64,000 nucleotides of DNA from Symbiodinium natans (taxonomy: Eukaryota; Sar; Dinophyceae; Suessiales; Symbiodiniaceae). The notes beneath the pieces are model-generated. The model saw only the letters and a list, made by a program, of their open reading frames with translations, did no database searches and was not told where the DNA came from. Both the position numbers and the translations under genes were made by a program. This document shows, piece by piece, positions 22,771-33,492 of this stretch (position 1 is the first letter of the stretch; every line of letters begins with the position of its first letter). The stretch is from the NCBI GenBank assembly GCA_905221605.1, contig CAJNDS010001424.1, positions 529,450 to 593,449 on the forward strand, in the 5' to 3' direction.

Positions 22771-23563
22771 GCCGTGTGAGGAAACGAACCCCAAAAACCC
22801 CAAGACCCTCAACCAAAGCCAGCTTGCTGCTTACTCTTCGACACAGCGCGCGTTATATGCTGTCAGACAAAAAAGGTGGCTAGTTGGAGAGTCGGCCTGC
22901 CGCAAGAAATAGTAGAGCAATGTAATGGTATCGTTTTGACAACAAAACTGCTGTAAGAACTTAAGAATATAGAGCTTTAGTACAGCAGCGGGCTCGGGTT
23001 CAGGCCTGAGACGGAGACGCGAGTGGAAGGCTTCAACTGTTTCCGGTGCATGCGGTGTCTGTCGATCCTGACCGTGTTCTGGTTTTACAGCGCCCGACAG
23101 GCAGGAAAAGAAACACAAGAAAACGGCAAGAAGCCCAAAAGATTTTGATGCAACAGTTTAAAACTTGGAAGCCTGGAACCACCAACAAATAAACTCCTGA
23201 ACTCGAGGCCTGAGATCAAACCCCCGCACCCCCGCCCAACCCTAAGATCCCTAAAGCCCTTATAGCCCCAAAGCTCCCAAAGCCCCCCAAAAACCCATAA
23301 AACCCCTAAAGCCCCTAAATCTTGAGAACCTGCACCTTACACACTCTGCTCCACAAACCCAAACACCCTCATCTGCCAAAGCACTCCTCTGGTTGATGGT
23401 TTGGGGTAACCCTAAACCCCGAAACCCGAAACCCTAAACCCTAAACCCTAAACCCTAAACCCTAAACCCTAAACCCTAAACCCTAAACCCTAAACCCTAA
23501 ACCCTAAACCCTAAACCTCAGCTAGGCGGGTGGCAAAAAAAAAACCCTACTCGGGCGTCGGCC
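22771..23563. other. Intergenic region
   Basis: Unique sequence to about 23,200, then degenerate A/C-rich repeats and a long CCCTAAA array (23,410-23,518). No exon supported; the 5' leader of the hydrolase gene should lie at its right end. Confidence 0.6.
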
Positions 23564-25961
23564 ATGGCATCTGGAGTACCGCCAGCCTTCCATCCCACCT
23601 GGCTTTCAAAGACCACGCCCCTTGGAGGGTTTAGGGTTTAGGGTTTAGGGTTCAGGGTTTAGGGTTCAGGGTTCAGGGTTTAGGGTTAAAAAAAGGGTTC
23701 AGGGTTTAGGGTTAACAAAGGGTTCAGGGTTTAGGGTTTCGGGTTTAGGATTTAGGGTTTAGGGTTAGGGTTTAGAATTTCGGATTTAGTTTAGGGTCAT
23801 GGTTGTGGAGGCTTCCGTTGAAGTAGGGTGTGTAGGATGTTTGGGCTTTGGGCTTCGAGGTTCTTAGGAGTAGGGTTTGGGGCCAAACAAGGGGAGTATA
23901 GGCTTTAGGGCTTATGGCTTAGGGTTTTGGGTTTAGGGTTTAGGGTTTAGGGTTTAGGGTTTGGGGCCAAACGTGGTCCCTGAATAGGTCCCCGTAAAAG
24001 GGTTTTGAGGTATGAGCCCTTGGGGTTTACAGGGTATATAAGGGTAGATAAGGGGTATATAAGGGGCTCCCATTCAAGGGCCTATACTAAGGGACTACTA
24101 CCCTTAGACCAGGGCTTGAGGGGTTTTCTGTAGAATAGGGTTTAGGGTTTAGGGTTAAGGGTTAAGGGTTTAGGGTTTAGGGTTTAGGGTTTAGGGTTAG
24201 GGTTTAGGGTGTAGGGTTTAGGGTGCAAGCTTCTAAGCTCGTCTGCCAGGCTCGTGGTGGTCGAGGCCGACCGTTTTGGCAGCCTGGCTGCAGGTGAAGA
24301 CGGCTTGTGAAGGTTTCTTGTGTTTTTTGGGGGGTTTAGGGTTTAGGGTTTAGGGTTTAGGGTTTAGGGTTTAGGGTTTAGGGTTAGGGTTTAGGCTTGC
24401 AGTCATCGGACACTTCGGACGAACGTTTTAGGGGGCTTAGGGTTTAGAGGGCTTAGGGTTTTCGGGTTTAGAGAAGGCCCTTGGTGCACTTTATATTTTC
24501 CCTCCTTGGGTTCAAGAGGATGATATTCGGGATTTTTTTTCACAGGGTGTTAAGGGCCATCTTAGTGTTTAGGCTTGGGCATGTAGGGTGCTATTCGACT
24601 TAGAATCACACTTGTTCCAGAGACTGTCGATAGGCACCCTGGTACTGCAAACGACACAAACGAACCCAGAGTAGGCCTTAAGCTGGCTGGTTCTTAGTAG
24701 GGAACGAGGGAATGAGGTGCCCCATATAATGCCTTAAAAGGGTATATGTATATAGGGTACCTCATTCCCTCATTCCCTACTAAGAACCAGGCCTACTTGA
24801 GGGCTTAGGTTGCCTTTTTTAAGCCCCTTTAAACCAAACGGAGCAGGCTTTTCATTTTCAGGTTACTCTGGGGTCCGGTTTTCCCCATTCTTCGATAGAC
24901 CCCCCTAGAGCAAGATGAGCCCTAAACCCTACACCCTAAACCCTGAACCCTAAACCCGAAACCCTAAACCCTAAACCCTAAACCCTAAACCCTAAACCCT
25001 AAACCCTAAACCTACACCCTATAACCCCAGACCTTAAACCCTATACGATGCACCACGGTCTCCGCCGCCTTGAGGCGAGCAGCCGCACATGTACGTGGTC
25101 CTTGGGCCCAAGAAGGCTGAGAGGGATATCTGGGTTCATGAGCACTTGCACTTGAGAGCTGTGGTTTAGGGTTTAGGGTTTAGGGTTTAGGGCTTAGGGT
25201 TTAGGGTTTAGGGTTATAAGACACTTTCCCGTCACACGCCTCGGCCTCAGCATGGGTTCAAAAAGGGTTATAAGTGGGGTGACTATGGTTAGCACCCTAT
25301 TCAGGGTGCTCCTAACCCTACTTAAACCCTAAACCCTGAACCCTACAGGGTGGGGCCCCCTTACTATACTAACTGTAGTTAAGGGACTTATAACCTAACT
25401 TAGGGTCCTTATAACCCAATTTAGGGCCCTTATAACTCTACTTATAACTAGGGGGCCCCACCCTGTAGGTGCCCATGAACCCTCAAGCAAGGGTTCGGGG
25501 TTTAGGGCTTCCGGGGTTTCGGGTGTCTGGGCCGGGAATCCAGGCTGCCACGTTGTGCCCTGAACCCCAAACCCTAAACCCTAAACCCTAAACCCTATAA
25601 ACCCTAAACCCTAAGACCTAAACGCAGCTTTCTGTGCACCTCCGCGCCCTGCTTTCCTGTTCCTTCTAGAGAGAGGCCGTGGTGATCGACACCGGCTGCG
25701 ACACGGCCAACTTCTTCGACTTCCTGTGCACCCTGCCGGAGCTGGCAGGCAAGGAGTTCCAAGTGGCCGGGCCCTGAGCTCCTGAGTTCCGAAGAAGGAG
25801 AGGCCTACACCCTTAACTCGAAAAGCCCCATACCCTGAAGAGAGAGAGAGAGAGAGAGATGAGGAGGAGAAGAACGTGAAGAAGATGACGCAAAGGAGCA
25901 ACACGAAGATGAGGAGAGGCGAGAGAGATGGGGGATCACCTCCTCTACCTCCTCTACCGTC

Positions 25962-26025
<64 letters not shown>

Positions 26026-29000
26026 ACCAGCCGCTAGACACCCAAATCGAGGCGCCCACAGCGTGGGGGGTCTTACCCAAAAAGCCCCATGAAAGAAAGA
26101 AAAGAAAGCGGCTCAGGTCAACACGCACATCCACTACGACCACATCATGGGGAACTATGGCTTCTGTGCACCTGGCGGGCGTGCTCTGCGCGGGGGTTGT
26201 CGAAGTCTCTCGGCTTTCGTCAGTCCCTGAATCCCTTCACTACGCTCCCCTTAGAACCATTTCTTGTTTGGGGTTTTGATTACAAACAAAACGACAGCAG
26301 AATATTCCGAGAACCCTAAAGCCTAAACCCTTCTTAACTGTAGTCTTAGACCCCCAAAACCCACCAGAGGAAGCCTCTGAACCCACCTGCGGGTTTCGAG
26401 AGGCGAAGTTCCAGAGGCCCACTTGGAGTAGGGTAAGTATGGTTATAACCTTAGTTAGGGTACTTGTTACCCTGCTTATAAGTACCCATGAGCCTTCAAG
26501 TGCTAGTCTTTGCTTAAGACCCCACCCCAAAACAACACACAAAAAGTGTATATACATATATATATATATGAGATGAATCACTCTATGCCTTTATAAGGAA
26601 GATTATTATATACACATTTCGTTATTCTCGACGGTCTAGAACACTTTCAGGGTGATCGGGGATCCAACAATCGTAGGGGTTAAGGGTTTAGGATTCCACG
26701 TTTGGGGTCAGGTGCTTTGGTTTTTGGTGGCTTCATCTGGTAGTCGCTCATGGAGTTTGGGGAAGCTTTTGCAGATGCATGCGCTGCATCCTGTGCAAGA
26801 GACTCGCATGGCTGAGGCATTTGCCAGGGTTCGAGGCGCCTGTGGCCGCAAACTTTCGCCCAGAAGTTGAAAAGTTGGGATGTTCCCCTTTGTACTGACA
26901 GTCCTTTATAGGGATTATAATGGGAGGTACCCTAAACCCTAAACCCTAAACCCTAAACCCTAAACCCTAAACCCTAAACCCTAAACCCTAAACCCTCCCT
27001 ATTCAGGGCTGTAGCATAAAGGGAGGCGTGGGGAGGCATCCCAAGCTTCAACCCTCTCACTTCACTGGAGTTCCTTTGGCGGGTCCTTCTTGCAAGGCGT
27101 CCCCTGCTTAGGAAGTGTAAGCCACTATATCGGCCGTTAAGGGTATAACTATATATATATATACATGTATCTCTATCTCTTTGTGTGTGCGTGTGTTCGT
27201 GTGGGCGTGTGTGTGGGCATGTGTGTAACAGGTACTTTCCTTCCTTAGCTTCTTATCATGCCGGTAACATGGCGCAGCATGCGGGGCGCGGGGCTCTTGA
27301 TTGATGGGCCCTGTCGTCCCAGGAAGCTTCGAGCCTTTGACTTGACTCTCTAAACCCTAAACCCCAAAACCCTCCCAGAGCCCTAAACCCTAAACCCTAA
27401 ACCCTAAACCCTAAACCGCAAACCCTCCCAGAAGATATACAAGCCCTGAGCCCCACAACCGAATTTTCGACTTTGGCCCCTCTAAAGTGATAGGCTGGCA
27501 AAAACAAACCCTGTGCCCCTAGATATCCCTAAACCCTAAACCCTAAACCCTAAACCCTAAACCCTAAACCCCCCCGAACAGAAACATCCCTCCCTAAAAC
27601 CTTACCGATTCCAACCATGGGCCCCGTCCAAAAACGGCCCCCAGGAACCGCCACTTCAGCCAGAACTGGCAGGACCCCTGGGGTGCCATTAGTTTAGGGT
27701 TTAGGGTTTAGGGTTCAGGGTTCAGGGTTTAGGGTTTAGGGTTTAGGGGTTAGCAGGAAATTTCTATATCCCCCTTGGGAATATTTTTTGTTCATATAAA
27801 ACCCAAGAGGATATTAACAATATTAGTTTTATTAAGGTTCTAAGGGGGGGTATAGGTTTTAGGGCCCGGCCTTGCTTGGGTTGAGGTCTGGATTTTCGGC
27901 TGGTTTAGGGTTTAGGGTTTAGGGTTTAGGGTGTAGGGCCTACTTGGAGGTTCATGGTACTTATTAACCAATTACAACTGTACTTCTAACCCACATATAA
28001 AACCCACTTATAAGCCCCTTAAGTGCCCCAATATGGTTATAATAAGTACAGTTAGAAGTACAGTTATAATTGGTTAATAAGTACCATGAGCCTCCAAGTA
28101 GGGCCTCAGGGTTTAGGGCATGAAGCAGCTTCCAGGTTCAAAAAGGGTTTAGTTTAGGGTTTCTCGTTTAGTAATGCAAACTTAGGGTGTTCGGATGCTG
28201 TAGAGTTAGCTATGGTTTAGGTCTTAATTGTCAGAAGTTTGACCTTGCCAAGACTGTTCCAGCCAGCTCCACATGAAGTATCTTTGAGTACAACTGTGTC
28301 GCTAGCATGCATGCACGTCCAAGTATGGGTTCCTGGAACCCCAAGCAAAGACCCCAAACCTAAAACTATTCTGCCTCTAGGACGCGGAGTAGGACCTCAT
28401 TTGTTTGTTTTTGGGTTGGGGTTCCCTTGATTATCCCCTTAACACCAAAAAGGGTACCCTTTTCACTCCTGGGTTCCTCCTGGGTCTAGCTGCTGACGGG
28501 TTTAAAGGTTCCGGCTATTTATCAACCCGAAAGAAACCCCGCACCCCTGCTGGCTGCGAAAGGAGACGTCGCTGCAATCCATGGTCGGTGCTGCAATCTC
28601 CAACTTCTGCGTCACTGAGCCTGGGCATGTGGCGGTTTAGGGCTTAGATTTATATAGGGTTTAGGGATTAGGTTTTAGGGTTTAGGGTTTAGGGGTGTCA
28701 AATAGCAGCCTTGCGCACCTGCCTCGCGCTTCGGACGACGTGCGCATGTCAAGTCTGGATTTGGGGAACACATGAACGCCAAAAGGGTTTATGGTCCATA
28801 TATACCTTAATAGGAATTATAGTAGTAGAGGGTATATACCCCCCCCCCCCCCCTTTAGGGTTCATTTCGTTCCCAAGGATGCCCATGAAGCCAGGGGCAA
28901 CCCCTGGTGTATAGCAGGGAATGGGGGAATTCGGGCCCTACATGATCCCTTTACTTGGAGGAGGTTCAGGGTGCTGGGTAACCAGTTACAAGTGTAGTTT

Positions 29001-32000
29001 ACAACCCACTTCTAAGGCCCTGAAGTACCCTAATGGGGCTATAGTTGGGTTCCAAGTGCAGCTATAATTGGGTTACTAAGTACCCAGAACCTTCAAGCAA
29101 GGGATTATATGGGGCCCTGAGTCCCCAATTCCCTGCTAAGCGCCAGGTGCCATAAAAACCAGGCGCAAGGCGACCAGGAACATGGCTCCATGGCTGAGGA
29201 CTGGTTGGATGAGGGGCAAAAGATCTATCTGGATGATGAGAACCTAGGAACGCATTGGGGTTCAGGGTTTCGGGTTTAGGGTTGCAGGTCAGTCGGTTCT
29301 GCATTTCTACATGTTACGACTCGCAGGAGGCAGAAGAGAAAAAACTATTCGTGGTTGGTACCTGGTACCCTAAACCCTCAACCCTAAACCCTAAAACCCT
29401 AAACCCTAGATTGTGTATTGCTGAGGAACCCCATGGATGCTCAGTCGCTGGAGGTCCTGCATACGCCTGGTCACACGCCCGACTCCATCTCATTGAAACT
29501 TGGCAGTTCGCGTGCAGGTTCACGGGGAATGGGGACAAGTGCCCTAAACCCTAAACCCCGAACCCTACACACTAACCCTAAACCCTAAGCAGTTATCAGT
29601 CACAACCGTTTTGCACTATAGTAACCCAAGGTACCAATGAACCAAGACCCTAACCACGCGCTTAGCATGGTACGGCATCCTCCTGAGCCCCGCAGGGTTA
29701 CGGGCTGTTTAGGGTTTAGGATATTAGACCATTACCTGAAGGTTCATGGGCACGTAGAAGTAGGGGTAACAAGTACCCTAAATCTGGGAATATCGCGTGA
29801 TATCTGTCGCTACCCCAGATGTCGCACTACTTTTGTACAAGCACCCATGAACCTCCAAGTAGGGTTGGTGAAAGGTTCATGGGTACATATATAGATATAT
29901 ATATATAGGTAAGATTACAAGTACACCGACGAAGTTTACAACCATAGCTGCCCTACTTATATCCCTACTTTTCAGTACACACGATCCTCCAACTAAACCC
30001 TAAACCCTAAACCATGAAACCTAAACCCTAAACCAAAGTGGTCCAGTTTGGGGCACGTGCCTTCGTCGGACTGGCATCCAGGTACTACCCCGCCGAGAAC
30101 CGCATGTTCACAGGGGATCTGATCTATCCTGGACGCTGAGCCCAACCAGAGTTTAGGGTTTTAGGTTTAGGGTTTAGGGTTTAGGGTTTAGGGTTTAGGG
30201 TTTGGGGTTAGGGTCTACGGTCTAGGGTCTAGGGTTTAGGGGTTTGATGAGGGGTTTAGGGTTCAGGGTTTAGGGTGCAGTGCACCCAGCTCCCACACTT
30301 GTACCTCCTTTTTTGTCGCCTAGCTGTCTTAATCATTGTTCGAGCATGGGCTAACCATCAAATTGCCCCCCAAGACGATTCTAGGATTTGCTGAAGAACG
30401 CCGGGTTTCCTCACAAAAAAACATAAAGCCACATCATGAATCATGCTTAACAGGCGAACCCGATTAGTATCATGTTTTTCCTTTGTTGTTACAGGGTTCG
30501 TCCAGCTATTCCTAGAACAGGAGCTACAGTTGAGGGTTTAGGTAGCTTTGTCGGTTCGTTCTTCTCAAGAGCTCACTCTCTGATCCTTTCGCGCGACCTC
30601 CCAGCATCTTTTGCCAAAGTGCCTGGTCCTTTCAAGGTCGGTTCTCTGAACTGTGATCCCATAGTAACCCAAACCTTGAAACCTAAAGCCTGCAAGCTGA
30701 ACCCCTCAACCCGAAACCCGTTTAGGGTTTAGGGTTTAGGGTTTAGGGTTTAGGGTTTAGGGTTTAGGGTTTAGGGTTTAGGGTTTAGGGTTTAGGGTTT
30801 AGGGTTTAGGGTTTAGGGTTTAGGGTTTAGGGTTTAGACCCTAAACCTGAAACCCTAAGTTCTTGACATCCCTGAAGTGACCCGTAATGTAGGGGACGGA
30901 GCTCTCCAGCCTTTAACCCTGGAAGCCTCTGAACCCTAAACTACATCGGGTTTAGGGTTTAGGGTTTAGGGTTTAGGGTTTAGGGTTTAGGGTTTAGGGT
31001 TTAGGGTTTAGGGTTTTGGAGTACTATACTTTCACACATGTTTTGATTCTGTGTTCCTGTTGTAGCTACTTATACCTAGACAAGTTGTTTACGCTGTTTC
31101 CAGGGTCTAGTCTCGAAAGTAGGGTAGAACCCTGAACTCTAAGACCCCTCAAGCCCTAAAACATCCTAGGCGTGCTCCCTTTTCGGATAGGTTCCCCTCG
31201 GTTTAGGGTTTAGGGTTTAGGGTTTAGGGTTTAGGGTCACCTTCAGGTTTGGCGTTTCACGGTGTAGGGTTTAGTCGAGAGGGTTTGGGCTTTAGACCCT
31301 AAATCCCAAGCCCTTGAGAATCCCACAGGGCACGCCCTCTCAAATTGCTGGCTTGCTGAACAACCCTAGAATCTCCCAAGCCGGGTCTCTGCACGCCCCC
31401 TAAACCCTAAACCCTAAACCCGGAACCCTTTACACCGCAGCAGGAAACATCTTCCTCTTCCTGCCCGGCAGCAAGCTCGAAGAGTTCGAGGAAAGCCTCG
31501 GCAAGCTCAAGGGCTTTCTCGAAAAGAAGCCCGAAGGCCTAGTCTAGTCAGGGTTCGGGGTTTAGGGTTTGGGGTTTAGGGTTTAGGGTTCAGGGTTCAG
31601 GGTTTAGGGTTTAGGGTTTGGGGTTTAGGGTTTGGGTTTAGGGTTTAGGGTTTAGTGTTTGGGGCTTGGGGTTTAGGGTTTAGGGCTTATGCTCAAGGCC
31701 TAGTCCAGCCTGTGAAAAGGTGAAGAGTTTGTGGTTTAGGGTTTGAAGGTATCTCCCCGCTGCAGCCAGACCGGTTTGGGGGTTTAGGGGTTTAGGGGTT
31801 TAGGGCTTTAGGGGTTTAGGGCTTTAGGGGTTTAGGGTTTAGGGATTCGAGTTTAGGGTTCAGGGTTTAGGGTTTAGGGTTTAGGGGTACCTGTTGTAGC
31901 TCAAAGGGGCCATGGAGAATATCCGAAGTCTGGGTCTAGGCCTTAGGGATTGAGAGAGTCGTTGCACTCTTCTGAATGGCATGGACCCCAACCCCCAAGT

Positions 32001-33385
32001 CCTAAACCTGCAACCTGAACCCCTCAACCCGAAACCCGTTTAGGGTTTAGGGTTTAGGGTTTAGGGTTTAGGGTTTAGGGTTTTGGCACGATACAACAAC
32101 GCAGCCATGTAGCATACTTGAAAATTCATGTGCAGGTTCATGGGCAATGGAAGTAGGGTGTTACTAAGCAGGCTTATAAGTGCCCTAAATGAAGCTATGA
32201 CCATAGCTACCTCCCTTCGAACCCTCCTTGTGAGTAGCCATGAACCTCCAGGTAGACACCACAATCCTTTTCGCTCAGCAGAAGCGTTCCCCAGATCAAC
32301 TGGCGCCCCCTGGACGGGAAAGCCCTCGGCCCTAAACCCTAAACCCTAAACCCTAAACCCTAAACCCTAAACCCTAAACCCTAAACCCTAAACCCTAAAC
32401 CCTAAACCCTAAACCCTAAACCTCTGGGAGGTGGGTTAGGGGCCCTAGGGCTCAGTATTGGCTGCTTGCCAGGGGTGCTGCTGGGCTGTGGCCACATGAC
32501 GCCGGCACTTCAGGCACAATAGCGTCCGAGTGCAAGCAAGCTTGACGGCTTAGGGCGCAGGAATCCGTAGGAATGGCCGAAAGTTGCGAAGTGCGGGTAT
32601 CAAACGCGCGAGTGGGGCTCGTTACAGTGGCGTTTGGGCCTTCGGCTTCTAATTTGGAATTCGGGATGCTAACCAAAATGCATACAAATCTCATCCCCTT
32701 TTCATCCCTTCGTCTCGTTAAACAAGCAAGCGACCAACAGTTCTAAAATCATCCTAAGCCCTAAGCCGCCCCTACAGGGAGTAGAGGGTTGTAAGTAGGA
32801 CAACTATGGTTCTAATTTTATTGAGGGTACCTATAACCCTACTTATAAGTACCCATGAACCTTCAAGTATAACGATCGTTGTGGGACACGGTGCACCGGC
32901 CGTCAATCCCCAGGTCCCCAGCTCACCGGATTTTCGGGCTTTGGGATTCCGGGTTTAGGAAAAACAAAAACATGCAATGTGTGTGTGTATATATATATAT
33001 GTGTGTGTGGGTGATATGTGTTATAAATATAAAAATATATATATATATATATATATATACACATGGCGCAACCACTGGTGTTCAAGTGATCCCTACAAGA
33101 GCAGCTTGACCCTTTGGCACGATCCTGTACTATTGGATCCCACTCTGTAACCTTGCTTTACAAACTGGTTCTTTGTAGGGAGTTAGAAATTCGCCCAGGA
33201 CTTGTTTCAGTTTCCTCCCTTTCTCCTTTGACACTGGGCTTCAGAAGGCTTCAAAGCTGGATGAGCTCCATGTGCTTTTGGCGTCCATGAGGAATGGCCA
33301 CTTGGCGGCACAGATCTTCGATCACCAGGGTGCTGTCGCAACAAGTTCTCCATGTTCGATTCTTACCATCAACCCTAAACCCTAA
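23564..33385 (+). CDS. Metallo-beta-lactamase-fold hydrolase, 15 exons
   Basis: Exons: 23564-23616 (ATG), 24250-24293, 25075-25157, 25676-25762, 26117-26187, 27645-27672, 28563-28616, 29199-29237, 29327-29353, 29454-29494, 30082-30131, 31444-31536, 31698-31718, 32473-32513, 33248-33385. Phases agree throughout and give about 289 residues, a normal length for the family. All five metal-site motifs occur in order: VVIDTG, THIHYDH (HxHxDH), HTPGHT, FTGDLIY and GCGHMT. Such proteins are Zn or Fe dependent hydrolases, often of thioesters or other esters; the substrate here is unknown. Donors are GC, GA or GT, except that 31,718 would need GG. The last exon is read through to TAA at 33,383-33,385, but its final residues are repeat-like and a further splice at 33,329 is possible. 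Introns of 90 to 1,457 bases carry elements A, C, D and telomeric arrays. Confidence 0.82.
24691..24786. mobile_element. Family C hairpin element
   Basis: Almost perfect palindrome: TTCTTAGTAGGGAACGAGGG at the left and CATTCCCTACTAAGAA at the right, flanked by CTGG and CCAG. It is in an intron of the hydrolase gene and very close in sequence to the copy at 12,879. Confidence 0.85.
25256..25490. mobile_element. Family A element with telomeric units and a family D copy inside
   Basis: The left part (GGTTATAAGTGGGGTGACTATGG ... GCTCCTAACCCTACTTA, shown in pieces) is family A. It is followed by AACCCTAAACCCTGAACCC, then the 124-base family D element (25,345-25,468), then the family A right end GTGCCCATGAACCCTCAAG. 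Confidence 0.65.
25345..25468 (+). mobile_element. Family D hairpin element, copy 2
   Basis: 124 bases, identical by eye to 42,677-42,800. It is in the intron before the exon that encodes IDTG. Confidence 0.9.
25963..26021. repeat. (CTG)n trinucleotide repeat
   Basis: About nineteen CTG units. They translate as poly-Leu or, on the other strand, poly-Ser, which explains the long frames here; the repeat is intronic in the hydrolase gene model. Confidence 0.9.
27941..28100. mobile_element. Family A/B long hairpin element
   Basis: TACTTGGAGGTTCATGGTAC at the left is mirrored by GTACCATGAGCCTCCAAGTA at the right; GGGCC stands on both sides. The inner arms (ATTAACCAATTACAACTGTAC) are also mirrored. 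A close relative is at 51,599-51,717. Confidence 0.85.
28912..29140. mobile_element. Family C element interrupted by a family A element
   Basis: The outer arms are AGCAGGGAATGGGGGAATTC and CCCCAATTCCCTGCTAAG. In the loop, after GATCCCTT, a full family A element (28,952-29,099, TACTTGGAGG ... CCTTCAAGCA) is inserted, after which the outer arm resumes with GGGATTATATGGGG. Confidence 0.8.
29740..29995. mobile_element. Two family A elements in tandem
   Basis: One copy at 29,740-29,861 (CTGAAGGTTCATGGGCAC ... GCACCCATGAACCTCCAAGT) and a second at 29,872-29,995 (AAAGGTTCATGGGTACATA ... GATCCTCCAACT) whose left arm holds a short TA repeat. They lie in an intron of the hydrolase gene. Confidence 0.65.
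30720..30838 (+). repeat. Long telomeric-type array
   Basis: About seventeen TTTAGGG units with few errors. Other arrays in the same gene are at 24,343-24,396, 26,930-26,996, 30,950-31,016, 32,040-32,083 and 32,330-32,422. Confidence 0.9.
31014..31120. mobile_element. Family N element, second copy
   Basis: Shares GGAGTACTATACTTTCACAC-type start and TAGCTACTTATACCTAGACA with the copy at 9,965. It directly follows a telomeric array. Confidence 0.6.
32775..32871. mobile_element. Family A element, one arm shortened
   Basis: Contains GTAAGTAGGACAACTATGG and ends TAAGTACCCATGAACCTTCA, the family A right end. Its left terminus is missing. Confidence 0.6.
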
Positions 33386-33492
33386 ACCCCTAAACCCCTA
33401 AACCCTAAACCCTAAACCTTAAACCGCATTCTTGGTTGGCTCGCTCACACCCATAGTGCAAAGGGAAGCACCCAGGTGGTAGGCACAGCGCC

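Noticed and set aside
25805-26279. Poly-Ser and poly-Leu open frames on both strands
   Set aside because: They arise from the CTG repeat; only 26,117-26,187 is exon, in a different frame from the poly-Leu tract.
26652-26870. Open frame ending MHALHPVQETRMAEAFARV
   Set aside because: It lies in a hydrolase intron; the flanking exons join without it in phase and it has no family match.
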